NCBI GenBank assembly: GCA_036403095.1
Contig: DASWRQ010000288.1
Location: forward strand, 1-24,195
Direction: 5' to 3'
DNA: 24,195 nucleotides
Source: Kutzneria sp036403095
GTDB taxonomy: Bacteria; Actinomycetota; Actinomycetes; Mycobacteriales; Pseudonocardiaceae
Positions within the stretch are counted from its first letter, which is position 1; every line of letters begins with the position of its first letter. The notes under the pieces are model-generated. The model searched no databases. It saw only the letters and a list, made by a program, of their open reading frames with translations, and was not told the origin of the DNA. The position numbers were made by a program, and so were the translations under genes. This document shows positions 14,884 to 22,938 of this stretch, in pieces.

Positions 14884-16998
14884 ATGCGTCCTTGGCCGGG
14901 ATCTTCCTACCCGCTCGGCGCGTCCTACGACGGCGCCGGCACGAACTTCGCACTGTTCTCGGAGGTGGCCGAGCACGTAGACCTGTGCCTGTTCGAGGCG
15001 GACGGCACGGAGACGGTGGTGCGACTGCCGGAGGTGGACGGCTTCGTGCACCACGGCTACCTGCCGGGCATCGGGCCGGGCCAGCGCTACGGCTACCGGG
15101 TGCACGGCCCGTACGTGCCGGCCGAGGGCCTGCGCTGCAATCCGAACAAGCTGCTGATCGACCCGTACGCCAAGGCCCTCGACGGCGTGGTGGACTGGGA
15201 CGAGTCGCTGTTCGGCTACCACTTCGAGAAACCCGACGAGCGCAACGACGCCGACTCGGCGCCGCACCTGCCCAAGTCGGTGGTGATCAACCCGTTCTTC
15301 GACTGGGCCGACGACCGCCGCCCGCGCACGCCGTACCACGAGACGGTGATCTACGAGGCGCACGTCCGCGGCACCACGATCAACCACCCGTTCATCCCCG
15401 AGGACCTGCGCGGCACCTACTCCGGCCTGGCCCACCCGGTGATGATCGAGCACTTCACCCGGCTGGGTGTGACGGCGGTCGAGCTGATGCCGGTGCACCA
15501 GTTCGTCGACGACCACCACCTGACCGAGCGCGGCCTGTCCAACTACTGGGGCTACAACACGATCGCCTTCCTGGCCCCGCACAACCGCTACGCCTCGCAG
15601 GGCGCGCTGGGCAACCAGGTGCAGGAGTTCAAGGCGATGGTGCGCTCGCTGCACGACGCCGGGATCGAAGTCATCCTGGACGTGGTCTACAACCACACCG
15701 CCGAGGGCAACCAGATGGGCCCGACGCTGTCCATGCGCGGCATCGACAACGCCGCCTACTACCGGCTGGTCGACGACGACCCGCGCTACTACATGGACTA
15801 CACCGGCACCGGCAACTCGCTCAACGCCCGCAACCCGCACACCCTGCAGCTGATCATGGACTCGCTGCGGTACTGGGTTACCGAGATGCACGTGGACGGT
15901 TTCCGCTTCGATCTGGCGGCTACCCTGGCCCGTGAGTTCTACGACGTGGACCGGCTGTCGGCCTTCTTCGACATCGTGCAGCAGGACCCGGTGGTGAGCC
16001 AGGTGAAGCTGATCGCCGAGCCGTGGGACGTCGGTCCCGGCGGCTACCAGGTGGGCAACTTCCCTCCGTTGTGGACGGAGTGGAACGGCAAGTACCGGGA
16101 CACCGTCCGGGACTTCTGGCGCGGCGAGGCCGGCACGCTCGGCGAGTTCGCCTCCCGCATCACGGGGTCGTCCGACCTGTACCAGGACGACGGCCGCCGA
16201 CCGTTCGCCTCGATCAACTTCGTCACCGCGCACGACGGCTTCACCCTCAACGACCTGGTGTCGTACAACGACAAGCACAACGAGGCCAACGGCGAGGACG
16301 GCAACGACGGGGCCGACGACAACCGGTCGTGGAACTGCGGCGCCGAGGGCCCGACCGACGACGCCGAGGTGTTGGCGCTGCGGGCCAAGCAGCGGCGCAA
16401 CTTCATCGCCACCCTGTTCCTGTCGCAGGGCGTGCCGATGCTGCTGCACGGCGACGAGATCGGCCGCACCCAGCACGGCAACAACAACGTGTACTGCCAG
16501 GACAACGAGACCTCGTGGGTCGACTGGTCGCTGGCCAAGGACAACGCCGACCTGGTCGAGTTCACGGCTCGGATGGCGGAACTGCGCGCGCGGCACCCGG
16601 TGTTCCGGCGGCGCAAGTTCTTCCAGGGCCGGCCGCTGCGCAAGGGCGACGACCGGCGCGACATCGCCTGGTTCAACCCGGACGGCGAGGAGATGACCGA
16701 GGCCGACTGGGACGCCGACTTCGGCCGGGCCGTCGGGGTCTTCCTCAACGGCGATGCCATGGACGAGCTGGACGGGCGCGGCGAGTGGGTGACCGACGAC
16801 TCGTTCCTGCTGTGCTTCAACGCCTGGCACGAGGCGGTCGAGTTCCACCTCCCGCACGGTGAGTACGGCAGCAAGTGGCGAGTCGTGGCGGACACGTCGA
16901 TCGAGCCGACCGGGGAGCCGGACATCGAGCTGGAGGGCGGGGCCACACTGCCGATCCCGGCCCGGTCGCTCGTCGTGCTGCAGCGGAGCGCGGAATGA
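14884..16998 (+). CDS. glgX: glycogen debranching enzyme GlgX/TreX (isoamylase type)
   Basis: This 704-residue GH13 enzyme hydrolyses alpha-1,6 branches of glycogen or limit dextrin. It has an N-terminal CBM48-type domain (YPLGASYDGAGTNFALFSE) and a (beta/alpha)8 barrel with VYNHTAEG, nucleophile Asp343 (DGFRFDLAA), acid/base Glu379 (LIAEPWDVG) and Asp451 (TAHDGFTL). The isoamylase-type segment GNNNVYCQDNETSWVDW is also present. The ATG at 14884 follows GGAAGGAG; the frame stays open upstream to 14560 but that part is antisense to the methyltransferase. It overlaps treY by 4 bases, so it opens a glgX-treY-treZ operon supplying linear glucans for trehalose. Confidence 0.95.
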   Translation: MRPWPGSSYPLGASYDGAGTNFALFSEVAEHVDLCLFEADGTETVVRLPEVDGFVHHGYLPGIGPGQRYGYRVHGPYVPAEGLRCNPNKLLIDPYAKALDGVVDWDESLFGYHFEKPDERNDADSAPHLPKSVVINPFFDWADDRRPRTPYHETVIYEAHVRGTTINHPFIPEDLRGTYSGLAHPVMIEHFTRLGVTAVELMPVHQFVDDHHLTERGLSNYWGYNTIAFLAPHNRYASQGALGNQVQEFKAMVRSLHDAGIEVILDVVYNHTAEGNQMGPTLSMRGIDNAAYYRLVDDDPRYYMDYTGTGNSLNARNPHTLQLIMDSLRYWVTEMHVDGFRFDLAATLAREFYDVDRLSAFFDIVQQDPVVSQVKLIAEPWDVGPGGYQVGNFPPLWTEWNGKYRDTVRDFWRGEAGTLGEFASRITGSSDLYQDDGRRPFASINFVTAHDGFTLNDLVSYNDKHNEANGEDGNDGADDNRSWNCGAEGPTDDAEVLALRAKQRRNFIATLFLSQGVPMLLHGDEIGRTQHGNNNVYCQDNETSWVDWSLAKDNADLVEFTARMAELRARHPVFRRRKFFQGRPLRKGDDRRDIAWFNPDGEEMTEADWDADFGRAVGVFLNGDAMDELDGRGEWVTDDSFLLCFNAWHEAVEFHLPHGEYGSKWRVVADTSIEPTGEPDIELEGGATLPIPARSLVVLQRSAE

Positions 16999-19187
16999 TT
17001 CCCTCGTCCACGTACCGGATCCAGTTCGGGCCGGGCATGGGTTTCGCGCGGGCCAAGGACATCGTGGACTACCTGCGGCGGCTGGGCGTCGGCGCGCTGT
17101 ACGCATCGCCGTTGTTGCAGGCCACGCCCGGTTCCACGCACGGCTACGACGTCACTGATCCGACGGTGACGTCGGCCGGACTGGGCGGCGAGGTCGGGCG
17201 GCAGGCGCTGCACGACCGGCTGCGCGAGCTGGGACTGGGTTTTGTCGTCGACATCGTGCCCAACCACGTGGGCATCTCGGTGCCACAGGCCAACCCCTGG
17301 TGGTGGGACGTCCTGCGCTACGGCCGGGAATCCGTGCACGCCGCCAAGTTCGACATCGACTGGTCGCGTGGGCCGATCATGGTGCCGATCCTCGGCGACG
17401 AGCACGGCCTCGAGGAGCTGAAGCTGGACGGGGATCGCCTCGTCTACTACGAGCAGATGTTCCCCATCGCACCGGGCACGGCCGACGGCACGCCGCAGGA
17501 GGTGCACGAGCGTCAGCACTATCGGCTGGTGCACTGGCGGACGGCCAACACCGAGCTGAACTACCGGCGGTTCTTCGACATCAACACCCTTGCGGCCGTT
17601 CGCGTCGAGGACCCGGAGGTGTTCGAGGCGACGCACCGGCACGTGCTGAGCTGGGGCGTGGACGGCCTGCGCATCGATCACCCGGACGGTCTGTCCGACC
17701 CCGGCGGCTACCTGCGCCGGCTGCGCGATGCCGCGCCGGACACGTGGATCGTGGCCGAGAAGATCCTGGCCGTCGGCGAGTCGCTGCCGGTGTCGTGGCC
17801 GGTCGCCGGCACCACCGGCTACGACGCGCTGCGCGAGGTCTGTGGGCTGTTCATCGACCCGAACGGCGAGCCGCCGAATCCGGGATCGCTGCAGTTCCTG
17901 GAGAACCGCTGCAAGGTGACGGCGGCGAGGACCCTGCTGCGCGCGGAGGTGCGGCGCATCAACGCGTTGCTGCCCTTCGACGACGAGGAAGCCGTCATCG
18001 AGCTGCTGTCCATGTTCCCGGTCTACCGCAGCTATCTGCCGGAGGGCCGGAGCTCGCTGGAGCAGGCGGCCTCGATGAATCCGCGGTCCGCGGAGATCGC
18101 GCGGCTGATGCTGGCCGATCCGCACGGCGAGCTGGCCACGCGCGTGCAGCAGACGTCCGGCATGGTGATGGCCAAGGGCGTCGAGGACACCGCCTTCTAC
18201 CGCTACAACCGGTTCGTCGCGCTGAACGAGGTCGGCAGCGACCCGTCGCGGTTCGGCGTGCCGCCGGCCGAGTTCCACGCCGCCATGCAGGCCCGCGAGT
18301 CCGGGTCGCCGGAGACGATGACGGCACTGTCCACTCACGACACCAAGCGGGCCGAGGACGTCCGGGCCCGGCTGGCGGTGCTGTCCGAAGTGGAGTTCGA
18401 GACCGCGTTCGCCCGGTGGAGCGAGAAGAAGCCGCTGCCCGAGCGGTCGCTGACGCGCCTGGGGTGGCAGACGGTGGTCGGCGCGTATCCGATCAGCGCC
18501 GACCGGCTGCGCGACTATCTGGCCAAGGCGGCCAAGGAAGCCAAGATCGCCACGTCCTGGGTGGACGGCAACCCCGAGGTGGACAAGGCCATCGCGGCCT
18601 GGCCGGACGATGTGTTCGGCGACACGGCGCTGATGGCCGAGGTCACCGAGCTGGTCGACCGCATCACGCCGGCCGGCTGGTCGAACTCGTTGGGGCAGAA
18701 GCTGGTGCAGCTGGCCGGCCCGGGCGTGCCGGACGTGTACCAGGGCACCGAGCTGTGGGACTTCTCGCTGGTCGACCCGGACAACCGCCGCCCGGTGGAC
18801 TTCGAGCAGCGCGCGGCGCTGCTGGCCCGGATCGACGAGGGCTGGCTGCCCGACATCGACGAGTCCGGCGCGGCGAAACTCCTGGTCACCACCCGTGTGC
18901 TGCGCCTGCGGCGCGAACGGCCGGAGCTGTTCCAGGGCTACCGCCCGGTGCCGGCCCAGGGCCCGGCGGCCGAGCACGCGCTGGCATTCGCCCGCGGCGA
19001 CCGACTTGTCGCAGTGTGCACGAGGTTGCCGATCGGCCTGGCGTCCGCCGGAGGTTGGCGTGACACCGTGCTTCCGTTGCCCGCCGGGGAGTGGACCGAC
19101 GTGATCACCGGCCGGCCCACCTCCGACGCTCCCCTGTTGTCCGAGCTGTTGTCCCAGTATCCGGTTGCCTTGGTGGTGCGTTCGTGA
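16995..19187 (+). CDS. treY: maltooligosyl trehalose synthase
   Basis: TreY (730 residues, GH13) converts the reducing-end alpha-1,4 bond of malto-oligosaccharides to an alpha,alpha-1,1 bond. The N-terminus STYRIQFGPGMGFARAKDIV and the stretch ASPLLQATPGSTHGYDVTDP are hallmarks of the family. Catalytic residues are Asp228 (DGLRIDHPDGL), Glu255 (WIVAEKIL) and Asp449 (LSTHDTKRAEDVRARL). Length is in the usual 700-800 range. Its ATG overlaps the glgX stop and its TGA overlaps the treZ GTG, so all three proteins are made in fixed ratio from one transcript. Confidence 0.95.
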   Translation: MIPSSTYRIQFGPGMGFARAKDIVDYLRRLGVGALYASPLLQATPGSTHGYDVTDPTVTSAGLGGEVGRQALHDRLRELGLGFVVDIVPNHVGISVPQANPWWWDVLRYGRESVHAAKFDIDWSRGPIMVPILGDEHGLEELKLDGDRLVYYEQMFPIAPGTADGTPQEVHERQHYRLVHWRTANTELNYRRFFDINTLAAVRVEDPEVFEATHRHVLSWGVDGLRIDHPDGLSDPGGYLRRLRDAAPDTWIVAEKILAVGESLPVSWPVAGTTGYDALREVCGLFIDPNGEPPNPGSLQFLENRCKVTAARTLLRAEVRRINALLPFDDEEAVIELLSMFPVYRSYLPEGRSSLEQAASMNPRSAEIARLMLADPHGELATRVQQTSGMVMAKGVEDTAFYRYNRFVALNEVGSDPSRFGVPPAEFHAAMQARESGSPETMTALSTHDTKRAEDVRARLAVLSEVEFETAFARWSEKKPLPERSLTRLGWQTVVGAYPISADRLRDYLAKAAKEAKIATSWVDGNPEVDKAIAAWPDDVFGDTALMAEVTELVDRITPAGWSNSLGQKLVQLAGPGVPDVYQGTELWDFSLVDPDNRRPVDFEQRAALLARIDEGWLPDIDESGAAKLLVTTRVLRLRRERPELFQGYRPVPAQGPAAEHALAFARGDRLVAVCTRLPIGLASAGGWRDTVLPLPAGEWTDVITGRPTSDAPLLSELLSQYPVALVVRS

Positions 19188-20857
19188 CCGAGTTCTCCGT
19201 GTGGGCCCCGAACCGATCCCGGGTTCGCCTCCACAATGGACCATCCACGCACGAGATGAGCCGTGGCGATGACGGCTGGTGGCGGGCCGAGGTGCCCGAC
19301 GCCGCGCCGGACTACGCCTTCCAGCTGGATGACGAGCCGGACGAGCTGCCCGATCCCCGTTCGCGCTGGCAGCCCGACGGCGTGCACGAGCGATCCCGCA
19401 CGTATGACCACAACACCTTCCAGTGGACGGATTCCGCCTGGACGGGCCGGCCGCTGCCCGGCGGCGTGGTGTACGAGCTGCACATCGGCACGTTCACGCC
19501 CGAGGGCACCTTCGACGCGGCCATCGGCCGGCTGGACCACCTCGTCGAGCTCGGCATCGACTTCGTGGAAGTGTTGCCGGTCAACGCCTTCGACGGCCCG
19601 CACGGCTGGGGCTACGACGGTGTGCTCTGGTACGCCACGCACGACCCGTACGGCGGCCCGGACGGCTTCAAACGCTTCGTCGACGCGTGTCACAACCGGG
19701 GTCTGGCCGTGCTGCTCGACGTGGTCTACAACCACCTCGGGCCGTCCGGCGCCTATCTGGACCGCTTCGGCCCGTACTTCGCCGGCGAGACGATCTGGGG
19801 CCCGACGCTCAACCTCGACGGGCCGCAGTCCGACGAGGTCCGCCGGTACGTGCTCGGCAACGCCCTGAGCTGGCTGCGTGACTTCCACATCGACGGCCTG
19901 CGGCTCGACGCCGTGCACGCCCTGGCCGACCGGCGGGCCACGCACCTGCTCGAGGAGCTTTCGTCCGAAGTGGACGCTCTCGCCGCGCACGTGCGCCGGC
20001 CGCTCACGCTGATCGCCGAGTCGGACCTGAACGACCCCAAGCTCGTCACCCCGCGCGAAGCAGGAGGTTACGGCCTGCACGCGCAGTGGAGCGACGACCT
20101 GCACCACTGTCTACATTCGACACTGACCGGCGAGACCCAGGGCTACTACGCGGACTTCGGCTCACTGCAAGCGCTTGCGGCCACCCTGACCGGCGTCTTC
20201 CTCCATGCCGGCACCTGGTCGTCGTTCCGCGGCCGGCACCACGGCCGGCCGGTGAACACCCTCACCACGCAGGGCCACCGGTTCCTGGCGTACCTGCAGA
20301 ACCACGACCAGATCGGCAATCGGGCCACCGGCGACCGGCTGTCCGCCACCGTCTCCCCCGGCCTGCTGGCCTGCGGCGCGGCGATCGTGCTCTGCTCCCC
20401 CTACACGCCGATGATCTTCATGGGCGAGGAGTGGGCGGCGTCGACGCCGTGGCAGTTCTTCGCCTCGTTCCCGGACCCGAAGCTGGCCGACGCCGTGCGC
20501 ACCGGCCGCCGCAACGAGTTCGCCGACCACGGCTGGGCCGCCGAGGACGTGCCGGACCCGATGGACCCGGCCACCTTCCAGCGGTCCAAGCTGCGGTGGG
20601 AGGAAACGGAGAACAACGAGCTGCTGGCCACCTACCGGGCGCTGATCGCGCTGCGGCGCCGCCATCCCGAGCTGTCGGATCCCCGCCTGCACCAGTTCAC
20701 CGTCGACCTGGACGAGGACCGCCGGGTGGTCACACTGCACCGCGGCGGCCTGCGGGTGGTCTGCAATCTCGGCGGCACGCAGATCGACGTCCCGGGAACC
20801 GTGCTGTACAGCTCGAAGTCCCCGGGTGCGCCGGAATCGGTGACGGTGCTGTCCTGA
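19184..20857 (+). CDS. treZ: malto-oligosyltrehalose trehalohydrolase
   Basis: TreZ (557 residues, GH13) releases trehalose from maltooligosyl trehalose. A short N-terminal beta domain (FSVWAPNRSRVRL) precedes the barrel with VVYELHIGTFTPEGTF, VVYNHLGPSG, nucleophile Asp242 (DGLRLDAVHAL), acid/base Glu279 (LIAESDLNDPK) and Asp375 (NHDQIGNRATGDRL). GEEWAASTPWQFFASFPDP is typical of TreZ. The GTG start overlaps the treY stop (GTGA, 19184-19187). It is the last gene of the operon and converges on whiB with 24 bases between stops. Confidence 0.95.
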   Translation: MTEFSVWAPNRSRVRLHNGPSTHEMSRGDDGWWRAEVPDAAPDYAFQLDDEPDELPDPRSRWQPDGVHERSRTYDHNTFQWTDSAWTGRPLPGGVVYELHIGTFTPEGTFDAAIGRLDHLVELGIDFVEVLPVNAFDGPHGWGYDGVLWYATHDPYGGPDGFKRFVDACHNRGLAVLLDVVYNHLGPSGAYLDRFGPYFAGETIWGPTLNLDGPQSDEVRRYVLGNALSWLRDFHIDGLRLDAVHALADRRATHLLEELSSEVDALAAHVRRPLTLIAESDLNDPKLVTPREAGGYGLHAQWSDDLHHCLHSTLTGETQGYYADFGSLQALAATLTGVFLHAGTWSSFRGRHHGRPVNTLTTQGHRFLAYLQNHDQIGNRATGDRLSATVSPGLLACGAAIVLCSPYTPMIFMGEEWAASTPWQFFASFPDPKLADAVRTGRRNEFADHGWAAEDVPDPMDPATFQRSKLRWEETENNELLATYRALIALRRRHPELSDPRLHQFTVDLDEDRRVVTLHRGGLRVVCNLGGTQIDVPGTVLYSSKSPGAPESVTVLS

Positions 20858-20868
20858 ACGCTGTCTTG

Positions 20869-20897
20869 AACCCGGGTTGGCCTAGCTGACCCGGGTC
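20869..20897. terminator. possible two-way terminator between treZ and whiB
   Basis: Two CCCGGG palindromes, AACCCGGGTT (20869-20878) and GACCCGGGTC (20888-20897), lie in and beside the 24-base gap between the convergent genes. Their outer halves can pair to one longer stem on either strand. No T-run is present. Confidence 0.3.
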
Positions 20898-21184
20898 TTG
20901 ACCCGCCGGCGGGTCGCGGAGATCACGGCGCGGCGCTCGTTCTCGCCCATGCCGCCCCAGATGCCGTACGGCTCCTGCACGTTGATCGCGTGCCGCAGGC
21001 ACTCGGCGCGCACGGGACAGGAATGGCAGATACGCTTGGCATTGGCCTCCCGCGCCTGCCGCGCGGACCCGCGCTCGCTGTCCGGGTGGAAGAAGACAGC
21101 GCTGTTGGCGCCTCGGCAGGCGCCCAGGCGCTGCCAGTCCCAGTTCTCCGAGACCGGGATGGGTAGCCGGTGCACGTCGGCCAT
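20882..21184 (-). CDS. WhiB-family iron-sulfur regulator (WhiB3/WhiD-like)
   Basis: This 100-residue Wbl protein has the four [4Fe-4S] cysteines Cys23, Cys53, Cys56 and Cys62 (C-X29-C-X2-C-X5-C), the beta-turn GIWGGM (74-79) and a basic tail (TRRRVKTR). The WDWQRLGACRG and FFHPDSERGSAR segments look most like WhiB3/WhiD, redox-responsive regulators of development and lipid metabolism that contact a sigma factor. The ATG at 21182-21184 has AAGGAGG five bases away; an in-frame ATG at 21215-21217 lacks such a site. A SigF/SigB-type promoter lies just upstream, so it probably belongs to the stress regulon encoded next door. Confidence 0.92.
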   Translation of the reverse strand: MADVHRLPIPVSENWDWQRLGACRGANSAVFFHPDSERGSARQAREANAKRICHSCPVRAECLRHAINVQEPYGIWGGMGENERRAVISATRRRVKTRVS

Positions 21185-21220
21185 GTGCGCCTCCTTGAGG
21201 TACTCGTCGTCCGCCATCTG

Positions 21221-21246
21221 GTACCCGTCCGCGAAGTACCCAAACC
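21221..21246 (-). promoter_or_regulatory. SigF/SigB-type promoter for whiB
   Basis: On the - strand GGTTT (complement of 21242-21246) is followed after exactly 15 bases by GGGTAC (complement of 21221-21226). This fits the mycobacterial SigF consensus GGTTT-N15-17-GGGTA and Streptomyces SigB-like promoters. It lies about 37 bases before the preferred whiB start. Confidence 0.6.
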
Positions 21247-21249
21247 TCG

Positions 21250-21277
21250 GGTTTGACGATCTCCCTCGACCGGGTAT
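21250..21277 (+). promoter_or_regulatory. SigF/SigB-type promoter for the ANTAR-sigF cluster
   Basis: GGTTT (21250-21254) is followed after 17 bases by GGGTAT (21272-21277), nine bases before the GTG of the ANTAR gene, so the transcript has almost no leader. The -35 is the mirror partner of the whiB -35 (AAACC-TCG-GGTTT, 21242-21254). Confidence 0.65.
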
Positions 21278-21286
21278 CCAGGCCCC

Positions 21287-21964
21287 GTGGACGAGGTGAG
21301 ATTCGGCCCCGAACTGCTCGACCGGTTGCTCCGCCACCTGGTCGAGCGCGTGCCCGGCTGCGACGGAGCCGGGATGAGCACCAACTCGCGGAGCCTGTGT
21401 GCCGTCGGCACTGCCGTGGACCTCGACGGCGACCAGTGGCAGCGCGGCGAAGGCCCGGTGGTGGCGGCCGCGACCGGCGAAGAGACCCTCGTCGAGGCAC
21501 TGCCGGACGGCATGACGTGGGTCATCGCCGTGCCCGGCAGCTGGACCCAGGAAGGCCCTTCGGTGCTGTCGGTGTACACCGACCACGAGCCCAAGGAGGA
21601 CGACCTCCGGCTCATCGACCAGGTCGAGCCCTTGCTGGCCACGGCCACCGCGGTCATCGAGTTCTGCGCGGACGAGATGCTGCGGGCCGACCAGATGGTC
21701 GAGATGGTGCAGAACCGCCGTCTCATCGAGCAGGCCAAGGGTCTGGTCATGGGCCGGGTCGGCTGCGACTCCGGGGCGGCGTTCCGCACCCTGGTGCGGA
21801 CCAGCCAGCACTTCAACATCAAGCTTCGGGACATCTCCGCCGCGCTGGTCGAGGTGGTCGGCGGCGCGCCCGTCGGCGACCAGGAGCCGGACACCGGTCC
21901 CACCACCGCGCCGCCGCCGGCGGCCGTGCGGGCGGCCCGCGTAACCTGGCAGGCACTCGGATGA
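21287..21964 (+). CDS. GAF-ANTAR regulator (RNA-binding antiterminator type)
   Basis: The 225-residue protein has a GAF-like sensor domain (about 8-128, with CDGAGMSTNS, PDGMTWVIAVPGSW and LSVYTDHEP), then an ANTAR domain (about 137-192: MVQNRRLIEQAKGLVMGRVGCDSGAAFRTLV ending in LRDISAALVEVV, quoted only in part) and a Pro-rich tail. ANTAR domains bind paired hairpins in RNA to prevent termination. The GTG start fits a near-leaderless transcript from the SigF-type promoter. The stop overlaps an ATG (21961) in the frame of the STAS gene. The position ahead of a STAS-RsbW-SigF set suggests that it feeds a signal into the stress response. Confidence 0.87.
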   Translation: MDEVRFGPELLDRLLRHLVERVPGCDGAGMSTNSRSLCAVGTAVDLDGDQWQRGEGPVVAAATGEETLVEALPDGMTWVIAVPGSWTQEGPSVLSVYTDHEPKEDDLRLIDQVEPLLATATAVIEFCADEMLRADQMVEMVQNRRLIEQAKGLVMGRVGCDSGAAFRTLVRTSQHFNIKLRDISAALVEVVGGAPVGDQEPDTGPTTAPPPAAVRAARVTWQALG

Positions 21965-22080
21965 TCACCGGCTCGGGTAACGTGTTCGGCGCAGTGGTTG
22001 AGCAACCAGCCGCCGCGTCTTCGTCGGTGTCGAACTCCCGACAGTTCCCTTTCCGTGGACGTGAGGACAGTGGCCTGAAC

Positions 22081-22443
22081 GTGACCGAGAACAGCAGCGC
22101 ACTCCCGATCGACGTGGTGGTCGACCGGCCCGCCGATGGCGTGGTCGTCGCCAGCGTCGCCGGAGAGGTGGACATGCTCACCGCGCCGGCCCTGCGGGCC
22201 GTGGTGCTGGCCGAGCTCGAGGACTGCACAGTGCTGGTGATCGACCTGACCAAGGTCGGTTTCCTCGGCTCGGCCGGGCTGGCCGTGCTGGTCGAGGCGT
22301 CGCACGAGGCACAGCGGCGGCAGGTGGAGTTGCGCCTGGTCGCGGCCGGCCGGTCGGTGCAGCGACCGTTGGAGATCACCGGGCTCACTGAGGTGTTGAC
22401 CACGTTTCCCAGCCGGGAAGACGCGGTCGGCGCGCCCGGCTGA
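22081..22443 (+). CDS. STAS-domain anti-sigma factor antagonist (RsbV type)
   Basis: The 120-residue STAS protein has the strand GVVVASVAGEVDMLTAP and the phospho-acceptor helix DLTKVGFLGSAGLAVL, where Ser64 is the likely site phosphorylated by the partner kinase. Unphosphorylated antagonists bind RsbW and free the sigma factor. GTG 22081 is chosen because the conserved domain starts just after it and the 40 codons upstream have markedly weaker third-position G/C. The alternative ATG 21961 (ATGA overlap with the ANTAR stop) would add a 40-residue Ser/Gln-rich extension. GAGGA lies 13 bases before the GTG, rather far. Next comes the RsbW gene, 15 bases later. Confidence 0.83.
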   Translation: MTENSSALPIDVVVDRPADGVVVASVAGEVDMLTAPALRAVVLAELEDCTVLVIDLTKVGFLGSAGLAVLVEASHEAQRRQVELRLVAAGRSVQRPLEITGLTEVLTTFPSREDAVGAPG

Positions 22444-22458
22444 AGGTTGGGGGGAACA

Positions 22459-22938
22459 ATGGCCGAGGTAGACGTCGACGGCACCGAGGTGACAGTGAGC
22501 GAGCACGAGCCCAGCACGACCACCAGCGACAAGCCCGCGCCCGGGTCCGACGTGGAGGTGCGCATAGCCGCATCGCCCGCGCACCTGTCCGTGGTCCGGG
22601 CGGTCGCCGCGGACCTGGCGATGCGTGCCGATTTCACGTTGGACGCGATCTCCGACCTGAAAATGGCCGTGGACGAGGCGTGTTCGGAGCTGATCTCGCG
22701 GTCGGTGTCCGACGGGGACCTGGTGTGCCGGTTCTCCGTGGAGGGCGAGCAGATCCACTTCTCGGCCGAGGCCGCCACCACGACCGTCGTGCCGCCCAGC
22801 CGGGAGAGCTTCGGCTGGCGGGTGCTGACCGCGCTCACCGACTCGGTGAACACGTGGGTCGTGCCCGGGCCCGGCGGCGGCCACGTGCTGCGCTTCGACC
22901 TGTTGAAGAAGCGGTCCGACGACGTGGTGGGCCTGTGA
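22459..22938 (+). CDS. rsbW: RsbW-type anti-sigma factor (HATPase fold)
   Basis: The 159-residue protein has a ~30-residue acidic N-terminal extension, then a GHKL/HATPase_c_2 domain with the helix DLKMAVDEACSELI (66-79) and the nucleotide-lid region ESFGWRVLTALTDSVN and GGGHVLRFDLL. RsbW holds SigF inactive and phosphorylates the STAS antagonist. In the N box (E-x3-N) the Mg-binding Asn is Glu77 here, which may weaken ATP binding. The ATG at 22459 follows a GGGGGGAA tract; in-frame TTG at 22447 is unlikely. The stop overlaps the sigF GTG (GTGA), as in the mycobacterial rsbW-sigF pair. Confidence 0.87.
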   Translation: MAEVDVDGTEVTVSEHEPSTTTSDKPAPGSDVEVRIAASPAHLSVVRAVAADLAMRADFTLDAISDLKMAVDEACSELISRSVSDGDLVCRFSVEGEQIHFSAEAATTTVVPPSRESFGWRVLTALTDSVNTWVVPGPGGGHVLRFDLLKKRSDDVVGL

